From Rhizobium sp. Q54 (GTDB lineage: Bacteria > Pseudomonadota > Alphaproteobacteria > Rhizobiales > Beijerinckiaceae): a stretch of DNA of 19,323 nucleotides. The stretch spans positions 1-19,323 of the forward strand of contig CAMDOY010000027.1 of assembly GCA_945903655.1 (NCBI GenBank), read 5' to 3'. This document shows, one piece after another, positions 16,007-19,323 of this stretch (within the stretch, counting starts at the first letter, position 1; every line of letters begins with the position of its first letter). A program made the position numbers and the translations under genes. Under the pieces are notes generated by a model, which was not told the origin of the DNA, ran no database searches, and worked only from the letters and a program-made list of their open reading frames with translations.

Positions 16007-16780
16007 TCACGCCACCCGCACCAGCGTCTGCCCGAAGTCCTCCGCAAATCCCTGCGTCTCCAGCACGCCGCCTTCGACGAGCTGGCGGATCCGGTAAAAC
16101 AGGAACGTGTCGCCGACGAGTCCCATGTTGGCGCCCATCACATGACCGGCGATGATGATCGCCTTCTTGAAGACGCGCGTGCATTGGGCGAGCAGGGCCT
16201 CATCATAGAGCATTTCATCGCAGCCGCTGATCTCGCCGTTCTCATAGAGGCGCAGAAGATGGCGCTCTTGGGTTAGCCTGAGCCAGTCAGCGGCCAGCTC
16301 GTCCCGCTCCTGTTGCGTCAGCGGCCGCGCAAGCGTCTCCATCTTCCGCAAAACCCATTCGGGACAGGCGCCCACGGCCTTTTGATAGCGGTCATAGGGC
16401 TGGGCCTTGATGACCTCGCTGATCCACAGCGGCGTCTTCGCCCAGGCGTGGCAGACGGCGCGCAGCAGGATCTGTTCATTTGCATTGGCGCCGCACCAGA
16501 TCGTGGCGATTTCATCGTGGTCCGGCGCCTGCGCGAGATCCGTCAGGCCCACATGGTCGGCGAAGTCGGGCGCCCATTGGTCCCGATGGGCGGCCTTGCG
16601 CATCTGGTTCCACCAGGCTGCGCGCGCGGCCATGCCTGCGGGTTGGTCAATGTCGCTGAGGGGGCCGAGGCCGAAACCCTCGTTCACGATGACCATCCGG
16701 TGATCGGAACGGTTCTCGAGCATCTCCGCAAGCGTATGGGCGCCGGAGCCACCAAGGCAGAGGTGAACGGTTTTTGCCAT
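16007..16780 (-). CDS. DUF1835-DUF3658 protein, paralogue 1
   Basis: The 257-residue protein has the DUF1835 pattern at the N-terminus (VHLCLGGSGAHTLAEML, VIVNEGFGLGPLSDI at about 29-43), the central IWCGANANEQILLRAVCHAW and LWISEV, and the DUF3658 C-terminus (RPLTQQERDELAADW, DEALLAQC, GHVMG, GDTFLFYRIRQLVEGGVLE). No catalytic motif is recognised; conserved Trp, Cys, Glu and Asp in the WCG..EQ and CDE..DEALL segments are candidates for a site. It is predicted soluble and cytosolic. ATG 16780 is preferred over GTG 16795 because GGAGGG lies seven bases before it. The gene follows the lipoprotein hydrolase gene by 88 bases on the same strand, so it may have its own promoter. Role unknown. Confidence 0.9.
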   Translation of the reverse strand: MAKTVHLCLGGSGAHTLAEMLENRSDHRMVIVNEGFGLGPLSDIDQPAGMAARAAWWNQMRKAAHRDQWAPDFADHVGLTDLAQAPDHDEIATIWCGANANEQILLRAVCHAWAKTPLWISEVIKAQPYDRYQKAVGACPEWVLRKMETLARPLTQQERDELAADWLRLTQERHLLRLYENGEISGCDEMLYDEALLAQCTRVFKKAIIIAGHVMGANMGLVGDTFLFYRIRQLVEGGVLETQGFAEDFGQTLVRVA

Positions 16781-16868
16781 GCGCGAACCCTCCACAGCCC
16801 CAGTCTTTTGCCCTGTTCATGTTGGCGCAGGAGGGGGCGAGAGGCAAGCGGGGGGCTTAGGGCTACGT

Positions 16869-18077
16869 CTACCGCAGCCCCTTTGCAGACTGCGGCGTCT
16901 CGTCCATGGGCGGCAGGGGCTGGGCCATGGGGGCGGGCGGCTGCGCGCCGCCGATCCGCTCGCCTGCTGGCCCTGCGCCGCGCGCGTCAATCACCGCCAC
17001 GGAGGTCGAGTCCTCCTTGCGGGGTTCGGCCAGCTGGGCGCCGATGGAGCGGATCACGGCGGGGGCGTCCGCATAGGCGGCATGGCCGATGAAACCGTTC
17101 GAGATTCCGCTGAGGTCATAGACCCGCACGCCCAGCTTGCGCAGGTCGGCGGCGTCCTGGGTGTTCTTGGGGTCCATGGCGCCGACGCGCGGACGGTCCC
17201 CGGCGAGGCGGCTGGATAGGGACAGGGCCCGGTCGTCCCGCGAGACGAAGATCGAGACGCGGGCGGCGGAGCCCAGCCGCGTCATTTGCTGGCGGAAGAC
17301 GGCCAGATCGATGTCGGGGGCCGCGAGCATCACGTCGCCCAGCTTGCCGTCGAGATCGGGATGGCCCGCGATGGCGTTCTCCCGCAGGGCCTCCATGGCG
17401 AGCCAGGAGCCCATGGAATGGGCCAGCACATGCACGCGTCCGACGCCAGGCACAGCCGCCAGATCGCGGATCAGCCCCTGCAGGGCGTCGCGGGAGGCGG
17501 TGGCGCGCTCCTTGGCGGAGACATAGCTCAGCATGCCCGATTGCGAGGGCCAGGTGAAAAGCACGGGCACGCCGCCAAAGCGCGCGTCCACCGCGATCTG
17601 GGTCAGGCGCAGGCGGGCTTCATCAAGGCTGGTGTTGAAGCCATGGACATAGAGCAGGATGTCGCGATCCGCGCCCACCCGGCCCGAAATATGGGAGCCA
17701 AGCTCGCCCGTGAAGCGTTCGGGCGTCATGGCGCGGGCGTTGGTGAGGGTGAAGTGGCTTTTGGGGTTGGGCTTGCCGAAGGTGGGGGCCTCGATGACGC
17801 CGAGCTGGTGGCCGGGGGGCACGCTCACCATGACCATGGCGTGGTGCGCGCCGCCCTCGCCCAGGGCGTCGCCAATCCGGCGGTCATCCCGGCGCGTGGA
17901 GGCGACGAACATGGTCACCGAGCGGGCGGAAGCCTGAGGCCGCGAATCGAAGAGCCCTATGGACGAACTTCCGCCTTCGCCCATGCAGCCCCCCAAAAGG
18001 AACGCGAGGGCGCAGACCGTCGCGACCCCGGTCAGGGCCGACAGTGGCTTCTTCCGGGGCTTGGGGCCCAGGCGCAT
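16869..18077 (-). CDS. Lipoprotein alpha/beta hydrolase, DUF900 family
   Basis: The 402-residue protein starts with a basic n-region (MRLGPKPRKK), a hydrophobic stretch and the lipobox LGGC with C31, so it is probably a lipoprotein anchored to the membrane facing the periplasm. The hydrolase core has the oxyanion-loop segment YVHGFNTS (143-150), the nucleophile elbow HSMGSW with S221, aspartates in APDID (253-257) and H332 in GHAAYAD, a plausible Ser-Asp-His triad. This is the DUF900 (COG4782) pattern; the substrate is unknown and an esterase role is only a guess. The C-terminus (about 350-402) is Pro/Ala-rich and probably disordered. ATG 18077 has GGAGG eight bases upstream. It is divergent from the pyroglutamyl-peptidase gene across 171 bases. 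Confidence 0.92.
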   Translation of the reverse strand: MRLGPKPRKKPLSALTGVATVCALAFLLGGCMGEGGSSSIGLFDSRPQASARSVTMFVASTRRDDRRIGDALGEGGAHHAMVMVSVPPGHQLGVIEAPTFGKPNPKSHFTLTNARAMTPERFTGELGSHISGRVGADRDILLYVHGFNTSLDEARLRLTQIAVDARFGGVPVLFTWPSQSGMLSYVSAKERATASRDALQGLIRDLAAVPGVGRVHVLAHSMGSWLAMEALRENAIAGHPDLDGKLGDVMLAAPDIDLAVFRQQMTRLGSAARVSIFVSRDDRALSLSSRLAGDRPRVGAMDPKNTQDAADLRKLGVRVYDLSGISNGFIGHAAYADAPAVIRSIGAQLAEPRKEDSTSVAVIDARGAGPAGERIGGAQPPAPMAQPLPPMDETPQSAKGLR

Positions 18078-18124
18078 GCTTCAATCCTCCGGGATGACGG
18101 CGGCCCAGCGGGACGCCGCGCCCA

Positions 18125-18144
18125 TCAAGCAAGGGATTGCTTGA
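18125..18144. promoter_or_regulatory. Perfect palindrome in the divergent promoter region (candidate operator)
   Basis: TCAAGCAA (18125-18132) and TTGCTTGA (18137-18144) are perfect inverted repeats separated by GGGA. The site lies between the divergent lipoprotein-hydrolase and pyroglutamyl-peptidase genes, and its right end overlaps a possible -35 (TTGACG, 18141-18146) with a weak -10 (TTTGTT, 18164-18169) 17 bases on. This placement fits a repressor site, but the protein that binds is unknown. Confidence 0.45.
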
Positions 18145-18201
18145 CGAAAAGTTAACGGGCCTCTTTGTTCACAGGGGTATTGAACCGCAAAGGTGACGAG
18201 A

Positions 18202-18252
18202 ATGGGACCGAAACAAATTTGCGTGATCGTGATCGCAAGAATGGGCCCATGA
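18202..18252 (+). CDS. Leader ORF of 16 codons overlapping the pcp start
   Basis: ATG at 18202 opens a 16-codon frame (MGPKQICVIVIARMGP) that stops at TGA 18250-18252, which overlaps the peptidase ATG (18249-18251) as ATGA. AAAGG lies eight bases before the leader ATG, while the peptidase start itself has no clear ribosome-binding site. The arrangement fits translational coupling: ribosomes finishing the leader would restart at pcp. The peptide is hydrophobic in the middle and has no obvious regulatory run of one amino acid. A hairpin-forming inverted repeat falls within it. The frame is short, so chance cannot be excluded. Confidence 0.4.
   Translation: MGPKQICVIVIARMGP
18219..18238 (+). 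repeat. Interrupted inverted repeat just upstream of pcp
   Basis: TTGC (18219-18222) plus GATC (18225-18228) pair with GATC (18231-18234) plus GCAA (18235-18238), leaving a two-base bulge and a two-base loop; the same bases form a direct repeat of TGATCG. It could be a protein-binding site or a short RNA structure before the peptidase start. Confidence 0.35.
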
Positions 18253-18872
18253 TCAAGGTTCTCGTGACCGCTTTTGGCGCCTTTCCCGGCGCCCCGTGGA
18301 ACCCCACCCTGGCCCTCGCCCGGGAGCTTGAGCGCCGTCATGGCAAGCGTCTGGCCCGGCTTTCGATTGCGTTGCATACACGCATTCTGCCGGTTCGGTT
18401 CGCTGAAGTTGAGGGAGCCCTGGCGTCGGCCCTGGATCAGTTGCGCCCCGATGTCGTGCTGCATCTGGGCCTTGCGGGTCGGCGGGCCGCACTCAGCGTG
18501 GAACTGCGCGCGCTTAACCGGCTGGGAACGCTGGGGCCCGATGCGGCGGGGGCTTTTGCGACCTCTCACGCTGTCGTCGCAGGTGACCGCTTCCAGCGCG
18601 TCGCCCGTTGGCCGGCGCATCGCATCCGCGCGGCGATGGATCAATTCGCGATCACGCGACTGTCGATGGACGCGGGGGATTATGTCTGTAACCAGACACT
18701 GTACCGGTCGCTTTCCAGGGCAAGGGGGGTGGTTGGTTTCATCCATGTTCCGCGCCCGCGCAAGGGCGGACGCCATCGGCCGGGATTGGCGCGAATGGTG
18801 GAGGCGATCGCTGTCGCCCTGATCCTGATGTCGGGCGAGGCGCGGGCCTCTTCCCGAGCGCCACGGGCTTGA
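18249..18872 (+). CDS. pcp: Pyroglutamyl-peptidase I (cysteine peptidase family C15)
   Basis: This cytosolic enzyme removes N-terminal pyroglutamate from peptides. The 207-residue protein has the C15 features: the N-terminal VTAFGAFPGAPWNP loop, HLGLAG (72-77), and the catalytic triad Glu-Cys-His as E85 in VELRALN, C147 in DYVCNQ and H166 in GFIHVP, spaced much like the E81/C144/H168 of characterised enzymes. It is of normal length although several positions differ from better-known homologues (for instance TAFGAF in place of TGFEPF). ATG 18249 is the first residue of the conserved fold; an in-frame TTG at 18165 would add 28 residues with no family resemblance. The start lacks a good ribosome-binding site and overlaps the stop of a 16-codon leader frame. 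A 9-bp dyad overlaps its stop codon. Confidence 0.88.
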   Translation: MIKVLVTAFGAFPGAPWNPTLALARELERRHGKRLARLSIALHTRILPVRFAEVEGALASALDQLRPDVVLHLGLAGRRAALSVELRALNRLGTLGPDAAGAFATSHAVVAGDRFQRVARWPAHRIRAAMDQFAITRLSMDAGDYVCNQTLYRSLSRARGVVGFIHVPRPRKGGRHRPGLARMVEAIAVALILMSGEARASSRAPRA

Positions 18873-18905
18873 CCGGATCGGGTTCGAGCGGCATGGTCCG
18901 GTCAA
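18869..18905 (+). promoter_or_regulatory. 9-bp dyad between pcp and the TerC-family gene (terminator- or operator-like)
   Basis: TTGACCGGA (18869-18877) and TCCGGTCAA (18897-18905) are perfect inverted repeats around a 19-base interval, with two further G-C pairs outside a single mismatch. The left arm covers the pcp stop codon and the right arm ends 13 bases before the TerC-family ATG. No T tract follows, so a rho-independent terminator is unlikely; a leader hairpin or protein-binding site controlling the membrane-protein gene is more plausible. It does not look like the yybP-ykoY manganese riboswitch. Confidence 0.45.
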
Positions 18906-18918
18906 ACCAAGATTGGAT

Positions 18919-19323
18919 ATGACCGTGGACTCAACCTTTCTCCTTTCGCTGCTCCAGATCATCTGGATCAATATTCTCCTTTCCGGCGATAACGCCGTGG
19001 TGATCGCCCTCGCCTGCCGCTCTCTGCCCCCTCGCGAGCGGCGGATTGGCATCATGCTGGGCGCGGGCGCTGCTGTGCTGTTGCGCATCATCTTCACGAT
19101 GATGGTCGTCTGGCTGATGGAGATTCCCTATCTCAAGCTCATTGGCGGCGTCTTGCTGCTGTGGATTGCCGTGAAGCTGCTAACCGACGAGACGGACGAG
19201 GCCTCTGTCAAGGAGTCGGATACGATCTGGAATGCGGTGCGCACTGTCGCCATCGCCGACATGGTGATGTCGCTCGACAACGTGATCGCCATCGCCGCTG
19301 CGGCGAAGGGGTCCACCGCCCTG
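18919..19323 (+). CDS. TerC/YjbE-family integral membrane protein (3' partial)
   Basis: The first 135 residues are visible before the window ends. Hydrophobic segments at about 7-32, 43-68, 71-88 and 109-127 are membrane helices. The family signatures SGDNAVV (22-28) and SLDNVIA (118-124) carry the paired Asp-Asn residues expected to bind metal within the membrane; an acidic loop (TDETDEASVKES) lies between helices. TerC relatives are linked to manganese export and to tellurite resistance; the short MTVDSTFLLSLLQIIWIN start and the spacing fit the YjbE-type subgroup. ATG 18919 is chosen because it directly precedes the first helix; the ribosome-binding site is weak. It starts 46 bases after pcp and is preceded by a 9-bp dyad. 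Confidence 0.9.
   Translation, partial: MTVDSTFLLSLLQIIWINILLSGDNAVVIALACRSLPPRERRIGIMLGAGAAVLLRIIFTMMVVWLMEIPYLKLIGGVLLLWIAVKLLTDETDEASVKESDTIWNAVRTVAIADMVMSLDNVIAIAAAAKGSTAL

Noticed and set aside
18081..19097. 338-codon minus-strand open frame opposite pcp and the TerC-family gene
   Set aside because: It crosses two well-supported genes and the intergenic dyad and shows no domain.

Overview
The window is GC-rich, chromosomal-looking bacterial DNA, densely packed and dominated by metabolic genes. The protein types (two-subunit methylmalonyl-CoA mutase, two-domain polyphosphate:AMP phosphotransferase, IclR regulator, DUF900 lipoprotein hydrolase, YjbE/TerC-type membrane protein) and intergenic hairpins of the CCCTCCCC..GGGGAGGG kind suggest an alphaproteobacterium, probably Hyphomicrobiales (Rhizobiales). 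The genus cannot be resolved from sequence reading alone. No tRNA, rRNA, CRISPR array, insertion sequence or phage gene was seen, and no gap between genes exceeds about 250 bases.

Layout, left to right. (1) 1-3148, plus strand: the 3' part of an MmeI-like DNA methyltransferase / type IIL restriction-modification protein, cut by the window edge, then a Uma2-family (PD-(D/E)XK) protein with its own likely promoter. (2) 3195-3340: a hairpin repeat, copy A. (3) 3400-7874, minus strand: a methylmalonyl-CoA mutase operon in the order mutA, a small exported protein, mutB. (4) 7917-8045: copy B of the same repeat, inverted and with its modules in the other order. (5) 8114-10470, minus strand: an IclR regulator followed 17 bases later by a polyphosphate:AMP phosphotransferase; a cupin gene (10634-11173) is divergent from them. 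(6) 11195-13370: a small Gly/Met-rich protein gene divergent from a HerA/YjgR-like ATPase. (7) 13428-14810: an M20 dipeptidase. (8) 14837-16780, minus strand: two adjacent, diverged DUF1835-DUF3658 paralogues followed by an orphan HigA-like helix-turn-helix protein; the distal half is lower in GC. (9) 16869-18077, minus strand: a lipoprotein alpha/beta hydrolase (DUF900), divergent from a pyroglutamyl-peptidase I gene, across a region holding a perfect palindrome and a 16-codon leader ORF that overlaps the peptidase start. (10) 18919 to the window end: a TerC/YjbE-type membrane protein preceded by a 9-bp dyad.

How the genes may work together. MutA and MutB form the B12-dependent enzyme of propionate / ethylmalonyl-CoA metabolism. 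The IclR regulator, the phosphotransferase and the cupin look like one regulated locus. The left edge may be the end of a restriction or defence region. The best candidate for something undescribed is the 14837-16780 cluster: two proteins of unknown function plus an antitoxin-like DNA-binding protein with no toxin. The next best are the exported protein gene inside the mutase operon and the leader-ORF arrangement before the peptidase gene.
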